64,000 bases of DNA from Variovorax boronicumulans (GCF_019352895.1 NZ_JAAAFX010000008.1:62001-126000), one strand, 5' to 3'. Counted from the first letter of the stretch, positions 1 to 9,083 are shown. The notes: a model not told the origin generated them from the sequence alone. Numbers and translations: made by a program.

Positions 1-327
1 AAGGTGCGCATCCTGGGCGTCTCGGGTGCCAAGCGCAGCCGCTTCGCGCCCGACGTGCCGACCTTCGGCGAGCAGGGCATCAAGGACATGGCCCACAGCG
101 AGTGGTTCGCCTTCTTCCTGCCGGCCAAGGCCACGCCCGAAGTCGTGGCGCGACTCAACGCCGCGATGAAGACCGCGCTGGCCTCCAAGGACGTGGTCGA
201 CGGCCTGGGCACCTTCGGCCTCGAAGCCATGTCCTCGACGCCGGCCGAGCTGGCCGAGCTGATCAGGAAGGACACGGCCAAGTGGGGCCCGATCGTGAAA
301 CAAGTCGGCTTCACGGCAGAAGGTTGA
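1..327 (+). CDS. Bug-family tripartite tricarboxylate transporter receptor, C-terminal part
   Basis: This is the last 108 codons of a periplasmic substrate-binding protein; the gene enters from outside the window. The visible part reads DVPTFGEQGI, then an EWFAFFLPA stretch, then VVARLNAAMKTAL, the usual C-terminal third of Bug (TctC-like) receptors, which bind small carboxylates for tripartite tricarboxylate transporters or act as orphan sensors. The class II aldolase and PanE-like reductase downstream on the same strand suggest a hydroxy- or keto-acid substrate, which is inference. The substrate cannot be read from this fragment. Confidence 0.85.
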   Translation, partial: KVRILGVSGAKRSRFAPDVPTFGEQGIKDMAHSEWFAFFLPAKATPEVVARLNAAMKTALASKDVVDGLGTFGLEAMSSTPAELAELIRKDTAKWGPIVKQVGFTAEG

Positions 328-331
328 CCCA

Positions 332-514
332 CCCCCGAGCTGGCTCACTTCGTGTAGCCGACGCCCCCTCAGGGGGGCAACACCAGCGGCCCGGCAAAGC
401 CGGTTCCGCGGTGTCACTGGCTCTCCCCCGAGGGCTCGCGCACTGCGTGTCGCTTCGCCTTCCCCCTCCGGGGGCAACACCAGCGGCCCGGCAAAGCCGG
501 TTCCGCGGTGTTCC
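332..514. repeat. Two tandem copies of a dispersed GC-rich repeat
   Basis: The gap between the Bug gene and the aldolase holds two direct copies of a repeat of about 85-90 bp, at 332-414 and 425-514. Their last 41 bases (374-414 and 471-511) are identical. Each copy starts with a C-run followed by GAG and ends in a self-complementary module containing GCCCGGCAAAGCCGG. A third, inverted copy lies at 13363-13456. The placement just 3' of a coding region resembles REP-type elements. Confidence 0.8.
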
Positions 515-567
515 ACGAACAACGTCACCCGACACGGGTGGACGCACATGATCCCTGAGGGGTGCCG

Positions 568-1311
568 ATGAACCATCTGGACGAACGCGCGGCGCGCCTC
601 CAGCTCGCCGCGTGCTACCGCATCTTCGCGATGCTGGGCTGGACCGAGCTGATCTACAACCACATCACGGTGCGGCTGGCCGACGGCGCGGACGGGAGCA
701 AGCAGTTCCTGATCAACCCCTTCGGCCTGCACTACAGCGAGGTCACGGCCAGCAACCTGGTCAAGATCGACCTGCAGGGCCGGGTGCTCGACGGCTCGAC
801 GCATCCGGTGAACCCCGCGGGCTTCACCGTGCATGCGGCGATCCACGACGGCCTGCCGGACGCGCACTGCGTGATGCACACCCACACCGACTCGGGCATG
901 GCCGTGGCCTGCGTCGAGGGCGGGCTGCAGCAGAGCAACTTCTACAGCGCGCAGCTGCACGGCCGCGTGGCGTACCACGACTTCGAGGGCATCACGGTGC
1001 ATGCCGACGAGGGCCCGCGGCTGCTGCGCAGCATCGGCGACAAGCCGGCCGTGATCCTGCGCAACCACGGCCTGCTGGCCTGGGGCCGCACGCTGCCGCA
1101 GACCTTCGCCGTGCTCTGGACGCTGCAGCGCGCCTGCGACATCCAGCGCGCGACGCTGTCGATGGGCGCGGGCCTCGCGATCAGCGACGCGGTGGCGCGC
1201 GGCTGCGCGCGCGATGCGCTGCAGTTCCACTCGCTCGAGACCGGCGGACAGGACATGTTCGATGCGCTGGTGCGCCAGGTCGACCGCATCGATCCCGGCT
1301 ACCGCGACTGA
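568..1311 (+). CDS. Class II aldolase/adducin family protein
   Basis: A 247-residue protein of the fuculose-phosphate aldolase/adducin fold. The zinc-site histidines are visible in VMHTHTDSG (about residue 100) and in RNHGLLAWG (about residue 170), both standard for the family. The ATG at 568 is preferred over a GTG at 562 because GAGGGG sits five bases before it. It lies 21 bp before a PanE-like reductase and behind a carboxylate receptor, so it probably acts on a hydroxy-acid or sugar-acid derivative. Many homologues of this type lack a known substrate, so no gene name is given. Confidence 0.85.
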   Translation: MNHLDERAARLQLAACYRIFAMLGWTELIYNHITVRLADGADGSKQFLINPFGLHYSEVTASNLVKIDLQGRVLDGSTHPVNPAGFTVHAAIHDGLPDAHCVMHTHTDSGMAVACVEGGLQQSNFYSAQLHGRVAYHDFEGITVHADEGPRLLRSIGDKPAVILRNHGLLAWGRTLPQTFAVLWTLQRACDIQRATLSMGAGLAISDAVARGCARDALQFHSLETGGQDMFDALVRQVDRIDPGYRD

Positions 1312-1332
1312 AGCTCTGGCACCATCGCACCC

Positions 1333-2325
1333 ATGAAAATCTGTATCTACGGTGCCGGCTCGATCGGCGGATGGATCGGCGCCGCCTTCGCGCAAGCGGG
1401 CGAGCGTCCGAATGTGGTGGCGCGCGGCGCCACGCTCGACGCACTGCAGCGCGACGGCCTGGTGCTGGTGCGCGGCGATCAGCGCACGCGGATTCCCGTG
1501 CACGCGGTGGCCGACCCGGCCGCGCTCGGCGTGCAGGACGTGGTGGTGATCGCCGTCAAGGCACCGGCGCTGGCCGGCGTCGCGCAGCGCATCGCGCCGC
1601 TGCTGGGCCCCGACACCATCGTGCTCACCGCCATGAACGGCGTGCCCTGGTGGTTCCTCGACGGCGGCTTCGGTGGCGAACTCGCGGGCCGCCGGCTGGC
1701 TGCCGTGGACCCGGACGGCGCCATCGCCGCCGCGATCCCCGCGCGCCACGTGGTCGGCGCGGTCGTGCATGCGAGTTGCTCGCTCGATGCGCCGGGCGTG
1801 GTGCGTCACCACTTCGGCAACGGGCTGATCGTGGGCGAGCCCTCGGGCGAAGCCACCGAGCGCGTGCGCGCGCTGGTCGCGCTGCTGGTGCGTGGCGGCA
1901 TCGAGGCGCGCGTGTCGCCGCAGATCCAGAAGGACGTCTGGTACAAGCTCTGGGGCAACATGACGGTCAACCCGATCAGCGCGCTGACCGGCGCCACCAC
2001 CGACTTGGTGCTGGCCGACGAGCTGGTGCGCGACTTCGTCTCGACCGTGATGCGCGAAGCCCAGGCCATCGGCGCGCGCATCGGCCTGCCGATCGCCGAG
2101 ACGCCCGAGGACCGCCATGCGGTGACGCGCAAGCTCGGCGCCTTCAAGACCTCGATGCTGCAGGACGTGGAAGCCGGCCGCGCGGTAGAACTCGACGCGC
2201 TGGTCGGCGCGGTGCGCGAGCTCGGTCAGCTGAGCGGCGTGCCCACCCCCTTCACCGATGCGTTGCTGGGGCTGGCGCGGCTGCAGGCGCGCGGGCTGGG
2301 GCTTTACCCGGCCGCGGCCGCCTGA
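1333..2325 (+). CDS. 2-dehydropantoate 2-reductase family protein (PanE-like)
   Basis: A 330-residue NADP-dependent reductase. The N-terminus MKICIYGAGSIGGWIGAAFA is a Rossmann GxGxxG motif at residues 7-12. The C-terminal ketopantoate-reductase domain carries the conserved stretch VWYKLWGNMTVNPISALTGA near residue 205, with the catalytic-type Lys and Asn. In bacteria several paralogues exist, and only one makes pantoate for coenzyme A. The position after a Bug receptor and an aldolase suggests a catabolic 2-keto-acid reductase rather than the biosynthetic PanE. It converges on alr with only six bases between stop codons. Confidence 0.85.
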   Translation: MKICIYGAGSIGGWIGAAFAQAGERPNVVARGATLDALQRDGLVLVRGDQRTRIPVHAVADPAALGVQDVVVIAVKAPALAGVAQRIAPLLGPDTIVLTAMNGVPWWFLDGGFGGELAGRRLAAVDPDGAIAAAIPARHVVGAVVHASCSLDAPGVVRHHFGNGLIVGEPSGEATERVRALVALLVRGGIEARVSPQIQKDVWYKLWGNMTVNPISALTGATTDLVLADELVRDFVSTVMREAQAIGARIGLPIAETPEDRHAVTRKLGAFKTSMLQDVEAGRAVELDALVGAVRELGQLSGVPTPFTDALLGLARLQARGLGLYPAAAA

Positions 2326-2331
2326 CGCGCC

Positions 2332-3438
2332 TCAGCCTTCGTCCACCGCCACCGGCACGCGCGGCGCCACGGCGCACATCAGTTCGTAGCCCACGGTGCC
2401 CGCGGCACGCGCCACCTCGTCGATCGACAGCAGCGCGCCGCCGCTCGCGCGGCCCCACAGCGTGACCTCGCTGCCGAAGCCCGCGGGCTGGCCGGCCTGC
2501 AGCAGCGGGTCGAGGTCGACCATCACCATGTCCATGCTCACGCGGCCCACCAGCCGCGTGCGCACGCCGTTCACCAGCACCGGCGTGCCGGTCGGCGCAT
2601 GGCGCGGGTAGCCGTCGGCATAACCGACGGCCGCGATGCCGATGGTCATCGGCGCGTCGGCCACGAAGGTCGAGCCGTAGCCCACGCTGGCACCGGCCGG
2701 CAGCGTCTGCACGCCGATCAGCCGGGTCGACAGGGTCATGCCCGGCTGCAGCTGCCAATGCTGCGCGTCGTGTTCGGGGAAGTCGGGCGCGCTGCCATAC
2801 AGCACGATGCCCGGGCGCACCCAGTCGGCGCGGGTCTGCGGCGCATGGCGCAGCACAGCGGCGCTGTTGGCGACCGAGCGTTCGCCGGGCAGGTCCTGCG
2901 TGGCATGCGCGAAGGCCGCCATCGCATCGGCCACGCCGCGCGGCCCGTCGGCATCGCTGAAGTGGGTCATCAGCGAGATCTCGTCGACCTGCGGCAGCGC
3001 GTTGAGCCGGGTCCAGGCCGAACGGAAGCGTTCGGGCGTGAAGCCCAGCCGGTTCATGCCGGAGTTCATCTTGAGGAACACCCGCTGCGGCACCTGCGTC
3101 TTGTGGGCCGCGAGCATGTCGATCTGCGCATCGCAATGCACCGCATGCCAGAGATCGAGGCGCGAGCACAGTTCGAGGTCGCGCGCCTCGAACACGCCTT
3201 CGAGCAGCAGCACCGGCCCGCGCCAGCCGAGCGCGCGCACGCGCGCGGCCTCGGCCAGGTCGAGCAGCGCGAAGCCGTCGGCGGCGCGAAAGGCATCGAA
3301 GACCCGCTCGATTCCGTGGCCATAGGCATCGGCCTTGACGACGGCCCAGACCCGCGCATCGAGTGCATTGCGGCGCACCCGCGCCAGGTTGTGGCGCAGG
3401 GCGTCGGTGTGGATGGTGGCGAGGATCGGGCGGGGCAC
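2332..3438 (-). CDS. alr: Alanine racemase
   Basis: A 368-residue PLP enzyme that interconverts L- and D-alanine for peptidoglycan synthesis. The cofactor lysine is K35 in VVKADAYGHG, and the second catalytic residue is the Tyr of SVGYGSTF in the C-terminal half. The GTG at 3438 gives the normal family N-terminus (PRPILATIHTDAL). An ATG at 3474 would add 12 residues without a good ribosome-binding site. It is divergent from lplT, an arrangement I recall from other betaproteobacteria. Confidence 0.93.
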   Translation of the reverse strand: MPRPILATIHTDALRHNLARVRRNALDARVWAVVKADAYGHGIERVFDAFRAADGFALLDLAEAARVRALGWRGPVLLLEGVFEARDLELCSRLDLWHAVHCDAQIDMLAAHKTQVPQRVFLKMNSGMNRLGFTPERFRSAWTRLNALPQVDEISLMTHFSDADGPRGVADAMAAFAHATQDLPGERSVANSAAVLRHAPQTRADWVRPGIVLYGSAPDFPEHDAQHWQLQPGMTLSTRLIGVQTLPAGASVGYGSTFVADAPMTIGIAAVGYADGYPRHAPTGTPVLVNGVRTRLVGRVSMDMVMVDLDPLLQAGQPAGFGSEVTLWGRASGGALLSIDEVARAAGTVGYELMCAVAPRVPVAVDEG

Positions 3439-3527
3439 GGAAAACTGAACCTTTCTGACCGGGAGGAAACCCATGGAAACACCGAGGGACAACGGCCTTG
3501 GCGCACCATTTTGGCATCGCACCCCCA

Positions 3528-3536
3528 TGCTATAAC
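3528..3536 (+). promoter_or_regulatory. Candidate extended -10 promoter for lplT
   Basis: TGCTATAAC matches an extended -10 element (TGnTATAAT, one mismatch) about 80 bases before the lplT start, inside the alr-lplT divergent region. No convincing -35 hexamer is present at the right distance, as expected for extended -10 promoters. This is sequence inspection only. Confidence 0.4.
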
Positions 3537-3614
3537 CGCGCATTCGCCTGTGAGCGAAGCCTTTCTTCTACCGCCCTAACCAAGTCGCCAGCCCCCTGGC
3601 CAGCCAGCCCATCG

Positions 3615-4919
3615 ATGAAGCGCGGTTTCTACACCATCATGTCGGCGCAGTTCTTTTCGTCACTGGCCGACAACGCGCTTTTCGTGACGGCCGTCGAACT
3701 GATGCGAACCTCTGGCGCACCCGAGTGGCAGCGCGCAGCCCTGGTCCCCATCTTCACGCTGTTCTACGTGGCGCTCGCGCCGCTGGTGGGCGCCTTCGCC
3801 GATGCCTTCCCCAAGGGGCGGGTGATGTTCATCAGCAATGCGATCAAGGTGGTCGGCTGTCTGATGATGCTGTTCGGCTCGCATCCCTTGCTGGCCTACG
3901 CCATCGTGGGCCTGGGCGCCGCGGCCTACTCGCCCGCCAAGTACGGCATCCTCACCGAACTGCTGCCGGCCTCGCAGCTGGTCAAGGCCAACGGCTGGAT
4001 CGAGGGGCTGACGATCGCCTCGATCATTCTGGGCATCGTGCTGGGCGGCCTGCTGGTCGGCCACGCGGTCTCGAGCCACCTGCTGGCGATCGACCTGCCC
4101 TTCATCGACACCGGCATCGAGACCGCGCCCGAAGCGGCGATCGCCGCGCTGATCTTCGTCTACATGCTGGCCGCCTGGTTCAACACCCGCATCCCGCACA
4201 CCGGCGTCGAGATGCGGCCGCTGCGCGCCAATGCGCAGCACAGCTTCGCGCGCAACATGGTCGCGCTGCTGCCCGACTTCTGGCATTGCAACGCACGCCT
4301 GTGGCGCGACAAGCTGGGCCAGATCTCGCTGGCCACCACCACGCTCTTCTGGGGCGCGGGCGGCAACCTCAAGTACATCGTGCTGGCGTGGGCCTCGCTG
4401 GCACTGAACTACAGCACCGCCCAGGCTTCCTCGCTGACCGGCGTGGTGGCCATCGGGACCGCGGTGGGCGCGGTGGTGGCCTCGGTCAAGATGCGGCTGG
4501 ACATGGCGACGCGCGTGATCCCGATGGGCATCGGCATGGGGCTGCTGGTGATCGGCATGAACTTCATCGACAACATCTGGGTCGCGGTGCCCTTCCTGAT
4601 CCTGCTGGGCGGGCTGGGCGGCTTCCTGGTGGTGCCGATGAACGCCCTGCTGCAGCATCGCGGCCACAACCTGATGGGCGCCGGCCGTTCGATCGCGGTG
4701 CAGAACTTCAACGAGCAGGCCTGCATCCTGGTGCTCGGTGCCTTCTACAGCGCCTGCACCGGGCTGGGCCTGTCGGCCTATTCGGCGATCACGGCTTTCG
4801 GCGTGGTGGTGGCGGGCTTCATGTGGCTCATCAAGCGCTGGCACGAGAACAACCTGCGCAAGTACCCCGACGAAGTCGAGCATCTGCTGAACATCGCGCG
4901 CAGCGACAAGCACCACTAG
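3615..4919 (+). CDS. lplT: Lysophospholipid transporter LplT
   Basis: A 434-residue MFS protein with about twelve membrane segments. The N-terminus FYTIMSAQFFSSLADNALF matches LplT proteins, which flip lysophospholipids across the inner membrane for re-acylation. The family feature QFxSxxxDNAL is clear at residues 11-22. In Escherichia coli lplT is followed by aas, the acyltransferase; here no aas follows and a glutathione peroxidase comes next. The start at 3615 is chosen from family length, because the ribosome-binding site is weak. Conserved PxNALLQHRG near residue 340 supports the call. Confidence 0.9.
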   Translation: MKRGFYTIMSAQFFSSLADNALFVTAVELMRTSGAPEWQRAALVPIFTLFYVALAPLVGAFADAFPKGRVMFISNAIKVVGCLMMLFGSHPLLAYAIVGLGAAAYSPAKYGILTELLPASQLVKANGWIEGLTIASIILGIVLGGLLVGHAVSSHLLAIDLPFIDTGIETAPEAAIAALIFVYMLAAWFNTRIPHTGVEMRPLRANAQHSFARNMVALLPDFWHCNARLWRDKLGQISLATTTLFWGAGGNLKYIVLAWASLALNYSTAQASSLTGVVAIGTAVGAVVASVKMRLDMATRVIPMGIGMGLLVIGMNFIDNIWVAVPFLILLGGLGGFLVVPMNALLQHRGHNLMGAGRSIAVQNFNEQACILVLGAFYSACTGLGLSAYSAITAFGVVVAGFMWLIKRWHENNLRKYPDEVEHLLNIARSDKHH

Positions 4920-4956
4920 GCGTAGATTCGAGGCCTCGCCACTCCTGAACGCCGCC

Positions 4957-5442
4957 ATGACCACCGTCTACGACTTCGACGCCCAACGCATTGACGGCCA
5001 GCCCGTGGCGCTCGGCGCCTACCGCGGTCAGGTGCTGCTGATCGTGAACACTGCGAGCCAATGCGGCTTCACGCCGCAGTTCGCCGGCCTCGAGGCGCTG
5101 CACCAGCAGTACGCAAAGCAGGGCCTGATCGTGCTGGGCTTCCCGTCGAACCAGTTCGGCTCGCAGGACCCGGGCAGCAACGAGGAGATCGGCGCCTTCT
5201 GCACGAAGAACTACGGCGTGAGCTTCCCGATGATGGAGAAGATCGACGTCAACGGCGCCCACGCGGCGCCGCTGTACCGCTGGCTCACGCAGGAAAAGCC
5301 GGGGCTGCTGGGCAGCACCGCCATCAAGTGGAACTTCACCAAGTTCCTGGTGGGCCGCGACGGCCAGGTGCTCAAGCGCTATGCGCCGCTCGACAAGCCG
5401 GCCTCGCTGGCCCAGGACATCGAGAAGGCGCTCGCGGGCTGA
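4957..5442 (+). CDS. Glutathione peroxidase (BtuE/GPx type)
   Basis: A 161-residue thioredoxin-fold peroxidase. It carries the catalytic tetrad: C36 in NTASQCGFTPQ, Gln in GFPSNQFGSQDPG, and Trp-Asn in KWNFTKFLVG. The active site is cysteine, not selenocysteine. A further Cys in GAFCTKNYG is the usual resolving cysteine of thioredoxin-dependent GPx enzymes, so thioredoxin may be the real reductant. It probably removes lipid and organic hydroperoxides in the cytoplasm. It is 37 bp behind lplT on the same strand and could be cotranscribed. Confidence 0.92.
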   Translation: MTTVYDFDAQRIDGQPVALGAYRGQVLLIVNTASQCGFTPQFAGLEALHQQYAKQGLIVLGFPSNQFGSQDPGSNEEIGAFCTKNYGVSFPMMEKIDVNGAHAAPLYRWLTQEKPGLLGSTAIKWNFTKFLVGRDGQVLKRYAPLDKPASLAQDIEKALAG

Positions 5443-5457
5443 GGCCCGGCGCCGCCC

Positions 5458-5889
5458 TCAGCCCTTGCCGCCGAAGCGGAAATCCGCGGTCTTGTTGCCG
5501 GTGCCGACCGTGACGGACTGCTGCTTCACTTCGCCCTCCGCCTCCGCGTGGACCACGTAGCGGCCGGCCGGCAGGTCGATCAGGCAGACCGGGCCGCCGG
5601 CGCGCAGGGCCAGCACCGGCCGCCCGTCGGCGCCCTCGATGCGCACCCGCACCTCGGCCAGATAGGCGCCGTCGGCGCGCGCGAACAGCAAGGACAGCGG
5701 ATGGTCCTTCATCGCAGAGCGGAAGGCGGTCGACTCGTCCAGTCCGATGCCGCCGCAGACGTAGCGCGCGGCGCCCTCCCCGCGCATCGGCGGCAGGGCC
5801 CCCGCCGGCTGGGCCAGGGCAACGGTCGAAAGGGACAGGACGGCGCAGGCCATCAGCCCACGGCGCAAGTGCAAAGCGAGAGAAATCAT
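5458..5889 (-). CDS. Small exported protein with a carboxypeptidase-regulatory-like fold
   Basis: 143 residues. The N-terminus has a signal peptide (basic start, hydrophobic LMACAVLSLSTVALA, cleavage likely after AQ). The rest is a compact beta-rich domain with VCLIDLPAGRYVVHAEAEGE, the pattern of carboxypeptidase-regulatory or transthyretin-like domains common in periplasmic proteins. One Cys pair (VCGGIG and GPVCLI) could form a disulfide. Function is unknown. It converges with the peroxidase gene and has no obvious partner. Confidence 0.7.
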   Translation of the reverse strand: MISLALHLRRGLMACAVLSLSTVALAQPAGALPPMRGEGAARYVCGGIGLDESTAFRSAMKDHPLSLLFARADGAYLAEVRVRIEGADGRPVLALRAGGPVCLIDLPAGRYVVHAEAEGEVKQQSVTVGTGNKTADFRFGGKG

Positions 5890-6020
5890 GGCGGAACTCC
5901 ATCAGCAGGGTGAACGCATCGCATGTTCACCCTTGGCCGCTGCCTGGCAAGTCGGCGCACGCCGCATTCGGCCGTGCGCCCATCCGTCGTGGCAGCCGGG
6001 CAGGTCCGGTCGGCGCCGGC

Positions 6021-6830
6021 TCAGGAAAGCGTCATCAGGCTCTGCAGATCGCGGCCGGTGCGCACCCGGTTCGCGGCGCGAAAGGCCGGCATGCTCGGCG
6101 CGGGCAGGTCGAGCGCCGGTGTGACCGCGTCGAGCCGGACCGCGCCGTCTTCGAGCGACTTGATCTGCCACGCCGCGGGCGTCTGCAGGTTCAGCAACTG
6201 ACGCAGCCGGCTCACGCCCTCCTGCAGCGATGCCGCGGAGATCGCGCGGGATGGTGGTGCGAGCATCGTGTTGAGCCAGCGCCGCGACAGATTCCGCCCC
6301 ACGTTGTGGAACAGTTCGAGCGCCAGTTCGAAATGGAAGATCGAGAGCGACATCGGCGCGGCCTCGCCGATCTGGACGGTCTTGGCTGCGGGTCGAAAAC
6401 GGAAATCGCCCCAGCTCAGCAGCGTCTGCTGCGGATGGGGTGCATGCGTCCACATGAACTCCGAGATTTCGAGGTAGAGCTCGCTGAAACGCGGCTGCAG
6501 CGGGATCACCTGATCGGCGGCGATCGTCGATGCCTGCGCCACGCGCCGGACGGCGATGGGCCTGACGGCCAGCAGCAATGGCAGGGTGTCACCCAGGCAG
6601 GCACGCACCTCGCGCACCGTCTGCTCGATCACCTCGTCGCCGTCCGCGCATCCCAGATAGGCCATCGCGAAGGGCCGCTCGGCCGCCTCGACCTCCTGCA
6701 TTTCCTCGATGCTGGCAAAGACGTAGGGCGCGTGACCCGTGGCGCGGATCACTCGGCGCGCGTGCTCGCGGCCACGCAGATCCGGATCGAGGATCGCCAC
6801 GCGCTGTCGCCTGAAGAGCTTGGATTGCAT
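6021..6830 (-). CDS. Response-regulator-like protein with degenerate receiver and winged-helix domain
   Basis: A 269-residue protein. Residues about 10-120 look like a receiver fold starting VAILDPDLRG, but the place where the phosphorylated Asp should be reads MAYLGCADGDE with no clear acceptor, so it is probably a pseudo-receiver. Residues about 140-220 (LSWGDFRFRPAAKTV, then RRWLNTML) resemble an OmpR/PhoB-type winged helix. The start at 6830 has AGGAGA eight bases upstream. No histidine kinase is adjacent. It is probably a DNA-binding regulator that does not depend on phosphorylation. Confidence 0.65.
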   Translation of the reverse strand: MQSKLFRRQRVAILDPDLRGREHARRVIRATGHAPYVFASIEEMQEVEAAERPFAMAYLGCADGDEVIEQTVREVRACLGDTLPLLLAVRPIAVRRVAQASTIAADQVIPLQPRFSELYLEISEFMWTHAPHPQQTLLSWGDFRFRPAAKTVQIGEAAPMSLSIFHFELALELFHNVGRNLSRRWLNTMLAPPSRAISAASLQEGVSRLRQLLNLQTPAAWQIKSLEDGAVRLDAVTPALDLPAPSMPAFRAANRVRTGRDLQSLMTLS

Positions 6831-6964
6831 AAGTGTCTCCTGCGCAGCCCGGGCCCCTCCAGGACCCGCCGCCGCGAGGCTGCATGACAGATGGCGCGGC
6901 ATGCTCAGACTTTAGTTTTAGGCTCCGCACAGCGTTAGTCGAATCGGGAACCGCCGATATGCAA

Positions 6965-6974
6965 TTTGCGCAAA
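6965..6974. promoter_or_regulatory. Perfect 10-bp palindrome in the upstream region of the winged-helix gene
   Basis: TTTGCGCAAA is a perfect palindrome in an AT-rich patch about 135 bases upstream of the winged-helix regulator start at 6830. It may be an operator, but there is no second copy and no known consensus, so this is only a candidate. Confidence 0.25.
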
Positions 6975-7037
6975 GATACAAAAACTATCAAGTCCTCGCG
7001 CAGTGTGCCCGAATCGCTGCGTCAAGGGCCGGTCTCT

Positions 7038-7937
7038 TCACCAGCGCGGCGTGCGGTAGTGTTCGGCGGCGTAGTCGACCAGCGCCCGCACCTTGGGCGA
7101 CAGATGGCGGCTTTGCGGATAGAGCGCGCTCAGCGTCAGGGGCGGTTGACGGTAGTCGGCGAGCACCCGCACAAGTTCGCCACGCGCGACCTCGCGGTGC
7201 ACCAGGAAGGCCGGCGACAGGGCCAGTCCCAGACCCGCCAGGGCCGCGGCGCGCAGGGCGATGCCGCTGTTGGCCTGCAGGCTGCCGCGGACGGTCACGC
7301 TGTGCCCGCTGCCGTCGGGCCCGGTGAAATGGGGCTGGGTCGCCTTCTGCATCAGCGAATAGACCAGGCAGTTGTGCGCGGCAAGGTCGGCCGGCCGCTG
7401 CGGCACCCCATGCTGCTGCAGATAGCCGGGCGTGGCCACCCACCACTCGTCGCAGACCGCGAGGCGCTTGACCACCAGCGTCGAGTCGGACAGTTGGTAG
7501 GCGAGGCGCAACGCGACGTCGAAGCCTTCCTCGATCAGGTCCACGAAGCGGTCGTTGCAGACCAGGTCCACCGACACGCCGGGATGAGCCGCCAGGAACG
7601 CGGGCAGCCAGAGCGAGAGCTCCTCGAGCCCGAAGGACATCGGCGCATTGATGCGCAGCACCCCGGAGGGCTTGCCCTGGTGCTGCGTGACCGCGAAGGC
7701 GGCCTGCTCGAGCTGGTCGAGGATCTGCTGGCTGTGCGCGTAGTAGGTCTGGCCCGCCTCGGTGAGCGCGAAGCGCCGTGTCGTGCGGTTGAGCAACTGG
7801 ACGCCCAGCAGGGCCTCGAGCTGCTGCACCTGGCGCGAGACGGCGGTGTGGGAAACCTGCAGCTGCGCCGCCGCGGCGGAGAAACCCTGGGTCTCCACCA
7901 CGGCGCGAAAGGATTTCATGGCGGCGAGTTGGTCCAT
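7038..7937 (-). CDS. LysR-family transcriptional regulator
   Basis: 299 residues. The N-terminal helix-turn-helix reads MKSFRAVVETQGFSAAAAQLQVSHTAVSRQVQQLEALLGVQLLNRTTRRFALTEAG in outline (residues 7-62, quoted only by its parts), followed by a periplasmic-binding-like effector domain. It belongs to the subgroup that often controls adjacent oxidoreductases or pumps, but the neighbours here are other regulators, so the target is not evident. It ends 207 bp before the winged-helix gene and lies 52 bp downstream of an AraC-type gene, all on the minus strand. Confidence 0.88.
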   Translation of the reverse strand: MDQLAAMKSFRAVVETQGFSAAAAQLQVSHTAVSRQVQQLEALLGVQLLNRTTRRFALTEAGQTYYAHSQQILDQLEQAAFAVTQHQGKPSGVLRINAPMSFGLEELSLWLPAFLAAHPGVSVDLVCNDRFVDLIEEGFDVALRLAYQLSDSTLVVKRLAVCDEWWVATPGYLQQHGVPQRPADLAAHNCLVYSLMQKATQPHFTGPDGSGHSVTVRGSLQANSGIALRAAALAGLGLALSPAFLVHREVARGELVRVLADYRQPPLTLSALYPQSRHLSPKVRALVDYAAEHYRTPRW

Positions 7938-7989
7938 CCGCGCATTCTCATGGACCTTTCGCCGCGCGATGCCGCAAAGACGAGGCGAT

Positions 7990-9009
7990 TCAATTCGACG
8001 GCGAGGCTTCGTGAATTACGTCGGATTTCCGTGCCAGCGCGCCGGGCGTGATGCCCTTCTGCTGACGGAACACACGGCCGAAATTCACCGGGTCGGCAAA
8101 GCCGCATTGCCAGGCGATATCGGCCACCGTCGTCGAGGGCGCGCGCGTGCGCAGCAGGCGGTCGGCCGCCGCCAGCCGCTCCTGCCGCAAGGTGCCGAGA
8201 AAGGTGCTGCCGCGCCCGGCCGAGGCGAACACCTTGTGCACGTAGCGCACCGACACGTTGAATTGCGCGGCCAAGGCCGAGGCGTCGAACGCAGTGTCGG
8301 TGTAGCGCTCGCCGATGCACGCGAGCATCCGGCGGTGGAGCACCTGGTCGCGCGGCGAGACGGGCTCGCGGCCGTCCTTCAGCAGCCCCTCCTGCGCCAT
8401 CGCGAAGGACAGCAGCGAGAGCACATGGTCCGCCACCAGGGTCTGCTGCCGAGGATCGGCCACGGTGGCCAGGTGGTCGATCTGCAGCGCGCGCAGGTAG
8501 CCCGCCAGCATCGCGGCCCAGCCCCGCTGGGTGTCGAAGCGGTGGCCGGCGATCTGCTCGGCCGGGCCCAGCCAGCGCGTCACCAGCGGTGCCGACAGTC
8601 CGATCAGCAGCGCGTCGGTGGCCTGCCCCGAACACAGGCGCAGCGCCTGGCGCGAATCGTTCACCACCAGGTCGCCGGTCTGGAACGCGGTCTTCCGGTG
8701 GCCCTGTTCGATCAGCGAACCGCCTTCGCCGCCCAGCTTGAGCACCAGCTGCAGCGAGTACTCGGCCGCGTCCTTGAACAGGCTGTGCTGCGAGCGGTAG
8801 AGGTCAACGCCGCTGCCCTGCGCGCGCATGACGCAGATCGGGCCGGCATCCAGGATGTTCAGGCTCTGCCTGAACGCCGTGCGCTGCGGGCTGTCGTAGC
8901 GGGCCAGGCCGATCTTTCGGCCGAGTTCGTCGGCCCAGAAGCCGAAGCGGTCGCCGGGCGCCAGATCGTCGGTGCTGTGGTATTCAATTCGCGGCGCCGC
9001 CAGGGACAT
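7990..9009 (-). CDS. AraC-family transcriptional regulator
   Basis: 339 residues. The N-terminal two thirds is an AraC-binding-like (cupin-type) domain. The C-terminal about 100 residues carry two helix-turn-helix units: FDASALAAQFNVSVRYVHKVFA and TTVADIAWQCGFADPVNFGRVF (each given in part), ending RQQKGITPGALAR. It lies 74 bp downstream of glcF on the same strand, so it may be cotranscribed or have its own promoter in the AT-rich gap at 9010-9083, where CCATTCAATGG (9056-9066) is palindromic. The effector is unknown. Confidence 0.87.
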   Translation of the reverse strand: MSLAAPRIEYHSTDDLAPGDRFGFWADELGRKIGLARYDSPQRTAFRQSLNILDAGPICVMRAQGSGVDLYRSQHSLFKDAAEYSLQLVLKLGGEGGSLIEQGHRKTAFQTGDLVVNDSRQALRLCSGQATDALLIGLSAPLVTRWLGPAEQIAGHRFDTQRGWAAMLAGYLRALQIDHLATVADPRQQTLVADHVLSLLSFAMAQEGLLKDGREPVSPRDQVLHRRMLACIGERYTDTAFDASALAAQFNVSVRYVHKVFASAGRGSTFLGTLRQERLAAADRLLRTRAPSTTVADIAWQCGFADPVNFGRVFRQQKGITPGALARKSDVIHEASPSN

Positions 9010-9083
9010 TGATCCATTTTCTGGCGAGCCTTAATGAATTGTCAATTACCGCTTTCCATTCAATGGAACGAGCGTTTTCGTTT

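Noticed and set aside
327..561. Small open frames in the first intergenic region
   Set aside because: They consist of the GC-rich repeat and its complement, with Arg/Pro/Gly-rich translations and no ribosome-binding site.
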